Shown piece after piece: positions 32,394 through 40,035 of a stretch of DNA of 64,000 bases; position 1 is the first letter of the stretch; each line of letters starts with the position of its first letter. The notes beneath the pieces were generated by a model. It was not told where the DNA came from and did no database searches. It saw nothing but the letters and a program-made list of their open reading frames with translations. A program made the translations under genes and the position numbers. The DNA comes from Bacillus sp. V2I10 (lineage in GTDB: Bacteria; Bacillota; Bacilli; Bacillales; Bacillaceae): the NCBI RefSeq assembly GCF_030817055.1, contig NZ_JAUSYV010000001.1:458001-522000 (forward strand), in the 5' to 3' direction.

Positions 32394-32564
32394 ATGAAGA
32401 ATCAATCGATCAACTGCTTAAAATGCACGTATTACTATGTCACTTGGGACAGGGATTTTCCAAACGGCTGCAGGGCTTACGGTTTAAAATCTGCTGCAAG
32501 ACCTTCCTTAACCGTGATGAAATCATCAGGTGAAGCCTGTATGAAATATACTTCAAAAAGATAA
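32394..32564 (+). CDS. Small Cys-rich conserved protein, 56 residues
   Basis: ATG to TAA encodes a compact protein with CLKCTYYYVTWD, FPNGCRAYG, a proline-serine segment (RPSLTVMKSSG) and a final EACMKY. Four cysteines in a CxxC...C...C pattern suggest a zinc or Fe-S knuckle. I recognise the pattern as a widespread uncharacterised small family but cannot name it. The ribosome binding site GGCAGGA is modest. It precedes ywdI in the same direction. Confidence 0.65.
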   Translation: MKNQSINCLKCTYYYVTWDRDFPNGCRAYGLKSAARPSLTVMKSSGEACMKYTSKR

Positions 32565-32611
32565 TGTGTCATGCGATATAGAAATACCAAAGAAACGGAG
32601 GAACGATAAGG

Positions 32612-32893
32612 ATGGATATACATATTTCAAAGCTGCTTGCAAAAATGGAAAAAGAAATTCAACGTGCCATGCAAGGATCAAGTGATTCAGAAGTAAGAGA
32701 AAGACTGCTTGCAGTGAAAACACTCTGTGATCTGGTGCTTGAAGAGCAAGCGGAAGAGCGCTATGAAACGAAGCAGACTTCTCCGAACCAATTGGATGCC
32801 CTTCAGCTTCAAAAAATGATGGGGGCATCTAATTTTAACAACAAGAAAAAAGAAGAGGACGGCGTGAACGGGGATTCCATTTTTGATTTTTAA
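32612..32893 (+). CDS. ywdI: YwdI family protein
   Basis: A 93-residue, largely helical acidic protein with the conserved segment ISKLLAKMEKEIQRAM at the N-terminus and EVRERLLAVKTLCDLVL after it; the C-terminal third is low-complexity and ends in DSIFDF. Matches the YwdI (DUF5327) family in length and position. Function unknown. It starts a tight cluster with the next gene (18 bases). Confidence 0.75.
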   Translation: MDIHISKLLAKMEKEIQRAMQGSSDSEVRERLLAVKTLCDLVLEEQAEERYETKQTSPNQLDALQLQKMMGASNFNNKKKEEDGVNGDSIFDF

Positions 32894-32910
32894 ACAGGAG
32901 GGGCGGTTTT

Positions 32911-33144
32911 ATGAGTCCGAGTGATTTTGTAAACCTAGCCGTCATTTCATTTCCAATCATCATCCTGGTTTTCATAGGGTTATACAAAATTTTTGTGAAA
33001 AAGCAGACTGTAACAACGTATTATACTCCTTTTGATGAAATAACCGGCCAGGCACCCGTCGCCTTTCACGAGGAAAAATATCTGCAGGAGGATGAGGATG
33101 GACAAGGTGATGATAAAAATAAAAACAAGAATTCAAAGATTTGA
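32911..33144 (+). CDS. Small membrane protein (DUF3951-like)
   Basis: 77 residues: one N-terminal membrane helix (VNLAVISFPIIILVFIGLYKIF), then the conserved TTYYTPFDEITGQAP segment, then a charged Asp/Asn/Lys tail. The YTPFDxITGQ motif fits the DUF3951 family as I recall it. AGGAGGGGC ribosome binding site. Cotranscribed with ywdI and perhaps ywdK. No function known. Confidence 0.65.
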   Translation: MSPSDFVNLAVISFPIIILVFIGLYKIFVKKQTVTTYYTPFDEITGQAPVAFHEEKYLQEDEDGQGDDKNKNKNSKI

Positions 33145-33241
33145 ACATCTGTTGACGAATCGGCTGTCTGTCTTGATTTAAAGAAATGATAGGGTAAGAT
33201 GAAAACTAGAGGCTGATTTCAAAATCGAGGAGAAGATAATC

Positions 33242-33613
33242 GTGAAACTATTCTTAATACTTGCTGCAGCAAACGCTTTTCTGGCCGTCGCATTAGGCGC
33301 ATTCGGAGCTCATGGGCTTGAAGGAAAGGTACCTGAGAAATACTTGAAAATCTGGCAGACAGGCGTCACTTATCAAATGTTTCATGCCGTCGGTTTATTC
33401 GTTATCGCGTTTTTAATCGACAAACTTCCGCAGGCGGGCATGCTGACATGGGCGGGCTGGCTCATGTTCATCGGAATTCTCTTATTTTCCGGAAGCCTGT
33501 ACGTATTAACTGTGACTCAAATCAGTGTTCTTGGCGCAATCACACCGCTCGGAGGTCTTTCATTTTTAATTGCCTGGGTAATGATGATCATCGCAGTTGT
33601 GAAGTTTTTATAG
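33242..33613 (+). CDS. ywdK: DUF423 membrane protein (YwdK)
   Basis: 123 residues with four transmembrane helices, starting with AANAFLAVALGAFGAHGLEG, the DUF423 signature, followed by WQTGVTYQMFHAVGLF. GTG start with CGAGGAGA upstream. Same gene position as B. subtilis ywdK. Widespread in bacteria; function unknown. Confidence 0.85.
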   Translation: MKLFLILAAANAFLAVALGAFGAHGLEGKVPEKYLKIWQTGVTYQMFHAVGLFVIAFLIDKLPQAGMLTWAGWLMFIGILLFSGSLYVLTVTQISVLGAITPLGGLSFLIAWVMMIIAVVKFL

Positions 33614-33622
33614 AATTGGAGA

Positions 33623-33650
33623 AGAGTCCTTTGCGGGACTCTCTTTTTTT
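33623..33650 (+). terminator. Terminator after ywdK
   Basis: AGAGTCC / GGGACTCT stem followed by a T-run. Confidence 0.85.
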
Positions 33651-33695
33651 TGAAAAAGGGAAGTGGTAATCAATTAGAAATAAAACAGTGACTTT

Positions 33696-33780
33696 CGGGT
33701 AATAAATCTTAGAAATCGATAATAAACCTGTTTGTTTCGATAATAAAATATAAGATTCGATAATAAGAGTGATCCGAATC
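33696..33780. repeat. 21-bp phased word array, CGATAATAA type (locus 2)
   Basis: CGRKTAATAA-like words begin at 33696, 33717, 33738 and 33758 with a final CGG at 33780, giving spacings of 21, 21, 20 and 22 bases. The word differs completely from the arrays at 2642 and 42029 (TAGC) and 50.5 kb (GCGAGTTG). Confidence 0.65.
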
Positions 33781-33897
33781 GGGATCTGCCTGTCGAGAAT
33801 TGAATCGGAGCAAAAAATCAAGAGAGTTTTAGCTGCAAATCTATTATTCCAATCACACAATACATGGTAAAATAGGAAAAAAAGGGTGGGCTGAAAC

Positions 33898-34323
33898 GTG
33901 AAGAAAGTGCTTTTGATTTTAGGCAGTTTGATGGTTTTATCAGGTGTTTTAGGTGCATTAAATCATGTATCTCTTATTTTTAAGTCGCTGGAAGAAGAAC
34001 TTGGTGAATATGGAAGCCCCACGTCTTTAATGATATGGCAGTATATTCCGTCCTTCTCGGTCTACATCACATTACTTGCAGCCGGAAGCCTCTTGCTCGG
34101 TCTCACAGCTCTTTTAAAACAGCAAGAAAAGCGGAACGTTCTGATAGAACAATTAATAGATGCATTTAAAGGGAAAGAAGGACAAGCAGAACAGGCAGTA
34201 GTTGAATCCCCGCCTGAAATCGAAAAACAGACGCTTACCCTGTTTCAAAGCAGAAATGAGAGTGACTTTGAAGAAACCCGCGAAGATCCGGAGAAGGATG
34301 AGCGCTATTATTGGAAGGGGTAG
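33898..34323 (+). CDS. Hypothetical two-helix membrane protein
   Basis: 141 residues. An N-terminal membrane helix (KKVLLILGSLMVLSGVLGAL), an extracytoplasmic loop with SLEEELGEYGSPTS, a second helix (YITLLAAGSLLLGLTALL), and an acidic cytosolic tail ending in RYYWKG. GTG start with AAGGGTGGG upstream. It stands alone, convergent to gerQ. I do not recognise the family. Confidence 0.6.
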   Translation: MKKVLLILGSLMVLSGVLGALNHVSLIFKSLEEELGEYGSPTSLMIWQYIPSFSVYITLLAAGSLLLGLTALLKQQEKRNVLIEQLIDAFKGKEGQAEQAVVESPPEIEKQTLTLFQSRNESDFEETREDPEKDERYYWKG

Positions 34324-34342
34324 GAGATACAAAGAAAAAAAG

Positions 34343-34364
34343 AGCATACATTTCAAATGTATGC
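34343..34364 (-). terminator. Terminator of gerQ
   Basis: GCATACATTT / AAATGTATGC perfect 10-bp stem with a one-base centre, next to an A-run that is a U-tract on the minus strand. Confidence 0.75.
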
Positions 34365-34373
34365 CCGGTACGA

Positions 34374-34835
34374 TTATCTAGGAGGATATGAAGCCGTATC
34401 ATACGGATAATGATAAGCAATTTCCTCATCAAACGTAATATAGTCTAAATAAACCATTAACAGCAGGTATCTTTTTGCCGTTTTTTGATCGCTTAAAATA
34501 ATATGATCTCGTCCTGCGGCTTCGATGACACCTTTAAAGATTTTAGAGTTCCACTCTTTGCTGGCTTCAAACGTCATATAGACTGTAGCTACTTTCCCGC
34601 GATTTAAACGCAGTATATTCTCAATGTACGATTCCTCTATCGGCAGCATTCCGCCTTGAGCCTGAGTGGGTGTTTGCTGCTGGCCGCCCTGGGGCATCCC
34701 CTGACCGCCGCCGTTCTGCATTTGCTGCTGTTGAGGATAGCCAAACTGCTGAAATTGGGGCTGCTGCTGACGGTAATCATATCCGGCTCCATATGGATTG
34801 AAGCCTGCTCCAAACTGATTGTACGCTGAATTCAT
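34374..34835 (-). CDS. gerQ: Spore coat/germination protein GerQ
   Basis: Inner spore-coat protein, cross-linked by transglutaminase Tgl, required in B. subtilis for CwlJ localisation and calcium-DPA germination. The first 85 residues are Gln/Gly/Tyr-rich (QQQPQFQQFGYPQQQQMQ), and the conserved domain starts at LPIEESYIENILRLNRGK. The ATG at 34835 follows a perfect AAGGAGG site. 153 residues. Its normal partner gene cwlJ lies directly upstream but is degenerate here. Confidence 0.9.
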   Translation of the reverse strand: MNSAYNQFGAGFNPYGAGYDYRQQQPQFQQFGYPQQQQMQNGGGQGMPQGGQQQTPTQAQGGMLPIEESYIENILRLNRGKVATVYMTFEASKEWNSKIFKGVIEAAGRDHIILSDQKTAKRYLLLMVYLDYITFDEEIAYHYPYDTASYPPR

Positions 34836-34846
34836 GTTGTACCTCC

Positions 34847-35287
34847 TTAGATAGAAAAAATTAATAAACTCAAGGGACAATTTGCTCGATTAGGTGAAAA
34901 GAAGAAGTGCGATTTGAATCTTCCTGTATTCCGCTGGTTATACCAGGTGCCCGGACATATTCCGAAAGGTCTGAAAAACCAAAGGGAATTGCCCTGCCGG
35001 TTGAAATCTTTGACCGCTGATGACTTTTTTTGCCAAATCAATATCGCTTTGCCTTACTGCCTGATAAAAATAACCCTTTTGTGTTGCCTTCAAATTCGCC
35101 CGGCTTTTGGAAGATCATCTTGGTAAGCGATGTTATATCCCTAAAGTCAGGGGCATGCAGCATAAACCAGATTTACTCCAGCATTTCCAACCATGAGCAT
35201 GCCGAGCTTGCCATCTCCTTCTCCCTCTGCACGGATCAATCATGTAAGCAGCTCAACTTCCTCTGATGTATAGGAAATCACTCCCAT
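34847..35287 (-). pseudogene. cwlJ: Degenerate cwlJ (spore cortex-lytic hydrolase)
   Basis: Piecewise translation gives a CwlJ-like protein. It starts at ATG 35287 after AGGTGATG: TSEEVELLT, stop (TGA 35242-35240), LIRAEGEGDGKLGMLMVGN; then after a frame change PDFRDITSLTKMIFQKPG; after another near 35061-35071, YFYQAVRQSDIDLAKKVIS; and after a third near 34983-35000, SLWFFRPFGICPGTWYNQ and RFKSHFFF. One internal stop and three frame changes show real decay, not one sequencing error. In B. subtilis cwlJ and gerQ form one operon in this order. The intact gerQ is still present 12 bases later. Confidence 0.85.
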
Positions 35288-35394
35288 GTCATCACCTGCC
35301 TTATGAAAAAACATCTGGTTGTATAAGGTGATTAGATGAAAAAAATTAGGTCTCACTCATTAATAGGTATGAAGGGAAAGGCAGTGTTATGACA

Positions 35395-35520
35395 CTAAGA
35401 AAAGCGGAAATAAACTTGGTCAGCTCCGACAGGCAGATAAGGATCTGCTGAAGAAGGCCCTAGTTTGACTTTTTTGCCGGAGCCGTCCTGACCGGGGAGT
35501 TAGGCGCTGAAGCTTGCGAT
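35395..35520 (-). repeat. Dispersed intergenic repeat, copy C
   Basis: On the plus strand CTAAGAAAAGCGGAA, GCTCCGACAGGCAGATAAG, GGAGCCGTCCTGACC and AGGCGCTGAAGCTTG appear in order. They are the reverse complement, in order, of the copy at 39378-39492. Confidence 0.65.
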
Positions 35521-35555
35521 CGATGTGTATAAATCAATGTTTTATTATATTTAAA

Positions 35556-35585
35556 AAAGCCCTTGCCGGCTTAGGCAAGGGCTTA
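35556..35585 (-). terminator. Terminator of hemQ
   Basis: AAGCCCTTGCC / GGCAAGGGCTT 11-bp stem with a six-base loop next to an A-run, 13 bases beyond the hemQ stop. Confidence 0.85.
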
Positions 35586-35597
35586 TACTATCGTTCC

Positions 35598-36341
35598 TTA
35601 GATATGAAAATATCCGTACAATTTATCGGCAGGAAGAATGTTTCCTACAAAGAATGTGCCAAACTCGCCGTAACGTGCGCTGACCTCGTCAAAACGCATT
35701 TCGTAAATAAGTTTTTTGAACTGAAGAACGTCATCTGAGAATAACGTGACACCCCATTCAAAATCATCAAAACCAACAGAGCCTGTAATAATCTGTTTGA
35801 CTTTTCCAGCGTATTGGCGGCCGATCATGCCATGGCTGCGCATCAAGCTTTTGCGCTCATCCATCGGAAGCATGTACCAGTTATCCTGGCCATTGCGGCG
35901 TTTATCCATCGGATAGAAACAGACATGCTTTGCTTCCGGAAGGGATGGATAAAGACGGGCAAGCACTTGAGGATTTTGATATGGATCTTCACCTGCAGGC
36001 AAGTAGTTGCTGAGCTCTACAACAGATACATATGAATATGCAGGCAGAGTGTAATCAGCAAGCTTCGATTTATTAAACTCTGTTTCAATAACATTTAACT
36101 CTTCCATAGTAGGGCGCAAAATCATCAGCATAAAGTCAGCTTTTTGTCCGACAATCGAATATAAAGCCTGACTGCCTTGCTTTTGATCTTCAGCAATTCC
36201 CCATTTTTCAAGCAAACCCTGAAACTCATAAATTGCTGCTTGACGCTCGTCACTGCTTACCGTTTTCCAAAGCGCCCAGTTCATTGCGCGGAAGTCATGT
36301 AAACAATACCAGCCATCTAACGTTTGTGCAGCTTCACTCAT
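35598..36341 (-). CDS. hemQ: Coproheme decarboxylase HemQ
   Basis: Final enzyme of the Gram-positive coproporphyrin-dependent heme pathway: oxidative decarboxylation of coproheme III to heme b. A chlorite-dismutase-like ferredoxin fold of 247 residues with TLDGWYCLHDFRAMNW at the N-terminus, YSIVGQKADFMLMILRP near residue 66, and the pathway-specific YPMDKRRNGQDNWYMLP segment containing the catalytic Tyr region near 145. Located next to pta as ywfI is in B. subtilis. It supplies heme needed by the nearby qox oxidase, though it is not linked to it transcriptionally. Confidence 0.93.
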   Translation of the reverse strand: MSEAAQTLDGWYCLHDFRAMNWALWKTVSSDERQAAIYEFQGLLEKWGIAEDQKQGSQALYSIVGQKADFMLMILRPTMEELNVIETEFNKSKLADYTLPAYSYVSVVELSNYLPAGEDPYQNPQVLARLYPSLPEAKHVCFYPMDKRRNGQDNWYMLPMDERKSLMRSHGMIGRQYAGKVKQIITGSVGFDDFEWGVTLFSDDVLQFKKLIYEMRFDEVSARYGEFGTFFVGNILPADKLYGYFHI

Positions 36342-36491
36342 ATAAGTTCACTCCGTTTCATCATTCTTAATTACCTATTAACTATACCATAGTTTGTCCA
36401 TTCCATAATGGAAACAGACTTCATTGTCCATATTATAAAGGAAGTACATAAGTTTAAATGTTAGTTAATTGTGAAAATAAAGAATTTAAGG

Positions 36492-36505
36492 TGTAAGCGC
36501 TCTAT
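36492..36505 (+). promoter_or_regulatory. cre site upstream of the pta promoter
   Basis: TGTAAGCGCTCTAT matches the cre consensus at ten of twelve defined positions. Its centre is about 61 bases before the likely start of transcription, the spacing at which CcpA activates pta in B. subtilis. Confidence 0.6.
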
Positions 36506-36525
36506 CAGTCCGCGGCTGTTTGAAT

Positions 36526-36553
36526 TTGCCTATAAGTGGAGTATCCTTATTCT
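36526..36553 (+). promoter_or_regulatory. Candidate pta promoter
   Basis: TTGCCT, 16-base spacer, TATTCT, about 38 bases upstream of the ATG. A weak promoter, consistent with need for an activator. Confidence 0.45.
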
Positions 36554-36590
36554 TAGATCAATGGTTTTATACTAATTAGGAGGTTTTTTA

Positions 36591-37562
36591 ATGTCTGATT
36601 TATTTACTCTTTTAAAAGAAAAAGTAACTGGAAAAGAGCTTAAAATCGTTTTTCCCGAAGGAATGGATGAACGTATTCTTACTGCTGCAAACCGTTTGGC
36701 TGGAGAGGGAATTCTAAAACCGATTCTTGTCGGCAGCAATGATGAGATTACGAAAAAGGCAGATGAGCTGAATCTTACATTAGATGGCGTCGAAATTTAT
36801 GACCCTCATACATTTGAAGGCATGAACGAGCTTGTTCAATCTTTCGTAGAACGCCGCAAAGGCAAAGCTACAGAAGAGCAGGCGCAAAAAATCCTGCTTG
36901 ATGAAAACTACTTCGGAACAATGCTTGTGTACACTGGACAAGCTCACGGCTTAGTAAGCGGTGCTGCTCATTCAACGGCAGACACAGTTCGTCCGGCGCT
37001 TCAAATCATTAAAACAAAAGAGGGTATCAAAAAAACATCAGGCGTCTTCATCATGGTTCGCGGCGACGAGAAATATGTATTTGCTGACTGTGCAATCAAC
37101 ATTTCACCTGATAGCCAAGATCTTGCTGAGATTGCAATTGAAAGTGCAAAAACAGCCGATATGTTTGATATTGAACCTAGAGTTGCTATGCTAAGCTTCT
37201 CAACAAAAGGATCTGCAAAATCACCTGAAACAGAGCGCGTAGCTGAAGCGGTAAAAATGGCAAAAGAAATGCAGCCTAACCTTGTTTTAGACGGTGAGTT
37301 CCAATTTGACGCTGCATTTGTGCCTTCCGTAGCAAAATCAAAAGCACCGGACTCTGTCATCAAAGGCGATGCAAACGTATTTGTTTTCCCAAGCCTTGAA
37401 GCAGGGAACATCGGATATAAAATTGCCCAGCGCTTAGGCAACTTTGAAGCAGTCGGACCGATTCTGCAAGGCTTGAATGCACCCGTGAACGATCTTTCAC
37501 GCGGATGTAATGCTGAAGATGTTTATAAGCTTGCACTGATTACTGCTGGACAAGCGGTTTAA
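36591..37562 (+). CDS. pta: Phosphate acetyltransferase
   Basis: Converts acetyl-CoA and phosphate to acetyl phosphate for overflow metabolism. A 323-residue single-domain PTA: FPEGMDERILTAANRL at the N-terminus, GTMLVYTGQAHGLVSGAAHSTADTVRPAL near 105-135, and C-terminal VFVFPSLEAGNIGYKIAQRL and GPILQGLNAPVNDLSRGC with active-site Ser/Arg. Strong TAGGAGG ribosome binding site. Likely CcpA-activated (cre 36492). Followed by a terminator. Confidence 0.95.
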   Translation: MSDLFTLLKEKVTGKELKIVFPEGMDERILTAANRLAGEGILKPILVGSNDEITKKADELNLTLDGVEIYDPHTFEGMNELVQSFVERRKGKATEEQAQKILLDENYFGTMLVYTGQAHGLVSGAAHSTADTVRPALQIIKTKEGIKKTSGVFIMVRGDEKYVFADCAINISPDSQDLAEIAIESAKTADMFDIEPRVAMLSFSTKGSAKSPETERVAEAVKMAKEMQPNLVLDGEFQFDAAFVPSVAKSKAPDSVIKGDANVFVFPSLEAGNIGYKIAQRLGNFEAVGPILQGLNAPVNDLSRGCNAEDVYKLALITAGQAV

Positions 37563-37575
37563 TAGTGAGAAATGG

Positions 37576-37606
37576 GAGACAGCCGGGGAGCAGGCTGTCT
37601 CTTTTT
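37576..37606 (+). terminator. Terminator after pta
   Basis: GAGACAGCC / GGCTGTCTC stem and T-run. Confidence 0.85.
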
Positions 37607-37675
37607 ATGCATCTATATTTCCGATTGTTCATGCTATAATATACATGCTTATAAACTCGGGAGGATTTCAACAAC

Positions 37676-38518
37676 ATGTCATTTGAAACCTTATTAAAAC
37701 AAGATGAATGGAAGATTGTCGATCAGTCCAGTCTCGGACCTCATTTTGATGCGAGACAGTCCTTTGCGATGGATGATACGTTATGTGCAGCGGTCGGGAA
37801 CGGCACTTCACCTGCAACGGCCCGGACATGGGTTCATCACAAAACGATTGTGCTTGGCATTCAAGATACGAAGCTTCCATATTTACAGGATGGAATCTCT
37901 TATTTAAAAGAACAGGGGTATCGCGTGATCGTCCGAAATTCAGGCGGTCTAGCTGTTGTTTTAGATGAAGGGGTACTTAATATATCGCTGATTTTTCCTG
38001 AAACTGAAAAAGGGATCGATATCAATCGCGGCTATGACACGATGTGGGATCTGATTAAGCGGATGCTTGCGGGCTATGGTACTGAGATAGAAGCAAGAGA
38101 AATTTCGGGATCTTATTGCCCAGGCAGCTATGACTTAAGCATAGGCGGGAAAAAATTCGCAGGGATTTCACAGCGAAGACTGCGCGGGGGCATCGCTGTT
38201 CAAATTTATCTATGTGCTGACGGCAGCGGAGCTTCGAGGGCGGAATTGATACGCAGATTTTATGAGCTGGCGAAAAAAGGCGAGCCGACGAAATTTGTAT
38301 ATCCTCAAATTGTTCCTGAAACAATGGCATCCTTGAGCGAACTGCTTCATGATGAAATTACTGTTCAAACTCTTATGCTGTCGTTTCTGAAAACCTTAAA
38401 GGACCTGAGCGGCAGAATTTACGCTGATTCACTGTCTGTCGATGAACAGGTCCTGTTTGAAAAAAATCTGCTTCGCATGTATGACCGGAATGAAAAAGTG
38501 TTTGGAACTGTGCAATAG
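37676..38518 (+). CDS. lipL: Octanoyl-[GcvH]:protein N-octanoyltransferase
   Basis: Amidotransferase moving octanoyl groups from GcvH to the E2 subunits of oxo-acid dehydrogenases, a step unique to the Bacillus lipoate route. A 280-residue biotin/lipoate ligase-like fold with RNSGGLAVVLDEGVLNIS near 88-104 and the acyl-thioester Cys148 in GSYCPGSYDLS, plus KFAGISQRRLRGG. GGGAGGA ribosome binding site. Same position as ywfL after pta in B. subtilis. Confidence 0.92.
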   Translation: MSFETLLKQDEWKIVDQSSLGPHFDARQSFAMDDTLCAAVGNGTSPATARTWVHHKTIVLGIQDTKLPYLQDGISYLKEQGYRVIVRNSGGLAVVLDEGVLNISLIFPETEKGIDINRGYDTMWDLIKRMLAGYGTEIEAREISGSYCPGSYDLSIGGKKFAGISQRRLRGGIAVQIYLCADGSGASRAELIRRFYELAKKGEPTKFVYPQIVPETMASLSELLHDEITVQTLMLSFLKTLKDLSGRIYADSLSVDEQVLFEKNLLRMYDRNEKVFGTVQ

Positions 38519-38552
38519 AAAAACGCATCAGGTTTGTTTCTGATGCGTTTTC
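38519..38552. terminator. Bidirectional terminator, lipL / rsfA
   Basis: AAACGCATCAG / CTGATGCGTTT stem with A- and T-runs on both sides. Confidence 0.85.
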
Positions 38553-38569
38553 TGCTTCCATTTTTCGTA

Positions 38570-39331
38570 CTATTCGGCCAGCTTTTCAAGATTGCCGTTG
38601 CGGTCCATTTTAAACTTCGTAGCCGGACGCTCCTCTTCCTCAAATAAAACTAGTTTTCTTGCACGATTCATAATCTTCATTAATGTTTCATAATCTTCTT
38701 GAACCATAACCGTATCCTGTTCAAGCTGAGAAACCTTTACTGCCAGATCCTGATTGCGTCTAGATAGCTCATAGTTTTCACGTTTCAATCTTTCATTCTC
38801 AAGTTTTAAGGCATTTACATGTTCGTTGTTTGAAGAATAAGATTCTAAAAATGCGATAACCTGGCTCATTGTAAGATCTGCAGATGCGGCAGGTGTTCTC
38901 CGTGCTGTATATGGAATTTCATAGGCTTCTTCTTTATAAACTTCTTCTTTATAAACTTCTTCTTTGTAGACAGGATGAGTGACTGCAGGCAATTCCTCAT
39001 TATCAATCTCAATAGATTCAACTTCTGTCATTTCCGGTGCTGCTTCTGATTCTGGCGGAGAATAAAGCAATTGTTTTTTGGCAGGCTGACCCTTGCCGGT
39101 TGCTCTCATCTTTTGTTTACGCTGTTTTTTTGCAAGCTGAAGCGCTTTTTCATAGTTATGTCTGACGACTGCATTCCAGCGGAAACCGCAGGCTGCTGAT
39201 GTGCGATTGAGTTTGTCCCCAACTTCTTCGAATGCGTTTAGCTGTGTGCTTCCTTCGCGAACGTGGCGGAGCACGGTTTCAGCCAATAATAAATCATCTT
39301 CTTCTGACCAGGCATCTTGTCTTTGCTTCAT
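38570..39331 (-). CDS. rsfA: Prespore-specific regulator RsfA
   Basis: Myb/SANT-like DNA-binding regulator of sigma-F genes in the forespore. The N-terminal domain (AWSEEDDLLLAETVLRHVREG, then CGFRWNAVVRHNY) occupies residues 1-65; a basic stretch follows; residues about 120-135 contain VYKEE three times in a row; residues 165-225 form a coiled coil (NALKLENERLKRENYELS). 253 residues, close to B. subtilis RsfA (258). Synteny with lipL agrees. Confidence 0.9.
   Translation of the reverse strand: MKQRQDAWSEEDDLLLAETVLRHVREGSTQLNAFEEVGDKLNRTSAACGFRWNAVVRHNYEKALQLAKKQRKQKMRATGKGQPAKKQLLYSPPESEAAPEMTEVESIEIDNEELPAVTHPVYKEEVYKEEVYKEEAYEIPYTARRTPAASADLTMSQVIAFLESYSSNNEHVNALKLENERLKRENYELSRRNQDLAVKVSQLEQDTVMVQEDYETLMKIMNRARKLVLFEEEERPATKFKMDRNGNLEKLAE
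38930..38971 (-). repeat. 15-bp tandem repeat inside rsfA
   Basis: TTCTTTATAAACTTC-type 15-mers occur nearly three times in tandem, encoding VYKEE x3 on the minus strand. In-frame, so copy number can change without breaking the gene. Confidence 0.8.
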
Positions 39332-39377
39332 GGTCTCAACTCCCTTTTAAAGTTTTTAGAAACTATAAATATTGCGT

Positions 39378-39492
39378 CTTGATGTCTAGCTTCAGCGCCT
39401 GGATCCTTGGTCAGAACGGCTCTGCCAAAAAAATTCTGCCGGACCTTTATCTGCCTGCCGGAGCGGGGCATGGCGCTTGCGCTTTTCTTAGA
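39378..39492 (+). repeat. Dispersed intergenic repeat, copy D (best preserved)
   Basis: Starts GATGTCTAGCTTCAGCGCCT and ends GGCGCTTGCGCTTTTCTTAG, with TGGTCAGAACGGCTCTGCC and TTATCTGCCTGCCGGAGC inside. Ends are partly inverted (AGCGCC / GGCGCT). It is GC-rich against AT-rich flanks and carries no ORF worth calling. It fills the gap between rsfA and the DUF1450 gene; the other bases there (39493-39687) show nothing else. Confidence 0.7.
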
Positions 39493-39687
39493 TAGATAGT
39501 TGTGTATTTTCCTGTTATCATTTTGACCAGAAACTCTGGGCTTTATACAAAAACTTTACAAGGATACTAGATTTTCTTTATTTTGACATTTGTCTAAGTT
39601 ACCCGGCTTGCAATAAGGGTCGATTAACGGTAAAATACCAAATAGTGTTTGAACGTGATTCAATAGAAGGAAAGGGTTGTAAATAAG

Positions 39688-39912
39688 GTGGCAAATGAAT
39701 TCAGAATATGCGACGATTGCCAGGCAACCAACATTAAGACGTTGCTCCCCCGCCTGAAAAAGGTTGATCCCGAAGCGAAAATTGATATCGGGTGCCAATC
39801 ATACTGCGGCCCGGGAAGAAAAAAATCGTTTGCATTTGTAAATAATCGTCCGCTCTCAGCACCAAATGAGGACGAATTAATGGTTAAGATCGAAACAAAA
39901 ATCAGTAAATAA
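39688..39912 (+). CDS. DUF1450 (YuzB-like) family small protein
   Basis: 74 residues with RICDDCQATN and DIGCQSYCGPGRKKSFAFVNNRPL. The C..C and CxxxC spacing and the FAxVNxRxLxAxxxEEL core are the DUF1450/YuzB pattern, possibly a thioredoxin-like or metal-binding small fold. GTG start after AAAGGGTTG. Terminator follows. Function unknown. Confidence 0.75.
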   Translation: MANEFRICDDCQATNIKTLLPRLKKVDPEAKIDIGCQSYCGPGRKKSFAFVNNRPLSAPNEDELMVKIETKISK

Positions 39913-39913
39913 T

Positions 39914-39949
39914 ATCACCATTGGCTCATTATGCAGTGGTGATTTTTTT
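39914..39949 (+). terminator. Terminator after the DUF1450 gene
   Basis: ATCACCA / TGGTGAT stem with a 16-base loop and a T-run. Confidence 0.7.
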
Positions 39950-40035
39950 ATCCAGCCAATTCCAGAAAAAATGGTTGTTTGCTTCAAAAAAGAATCGATA
40001 TAATGGAAACAAGTCAAGATGGAAGAGGGAAAGCG

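Noticed and set aside
34847..35041. A 64-codon minus-strand ORF as an independent small gene
   Set aside because: Its sequence (LWFFRPFGICPGTWYN) is the C-terminal part of CwlJ; it is a pseudogene fragment.
39232..39495. An 87-codon plus-strand ORF over the rsfA 5' end and repeat copy D
   Set aside because: It is antisense to rsfA and runs into the dispersed repeat; no ribosome binding site.
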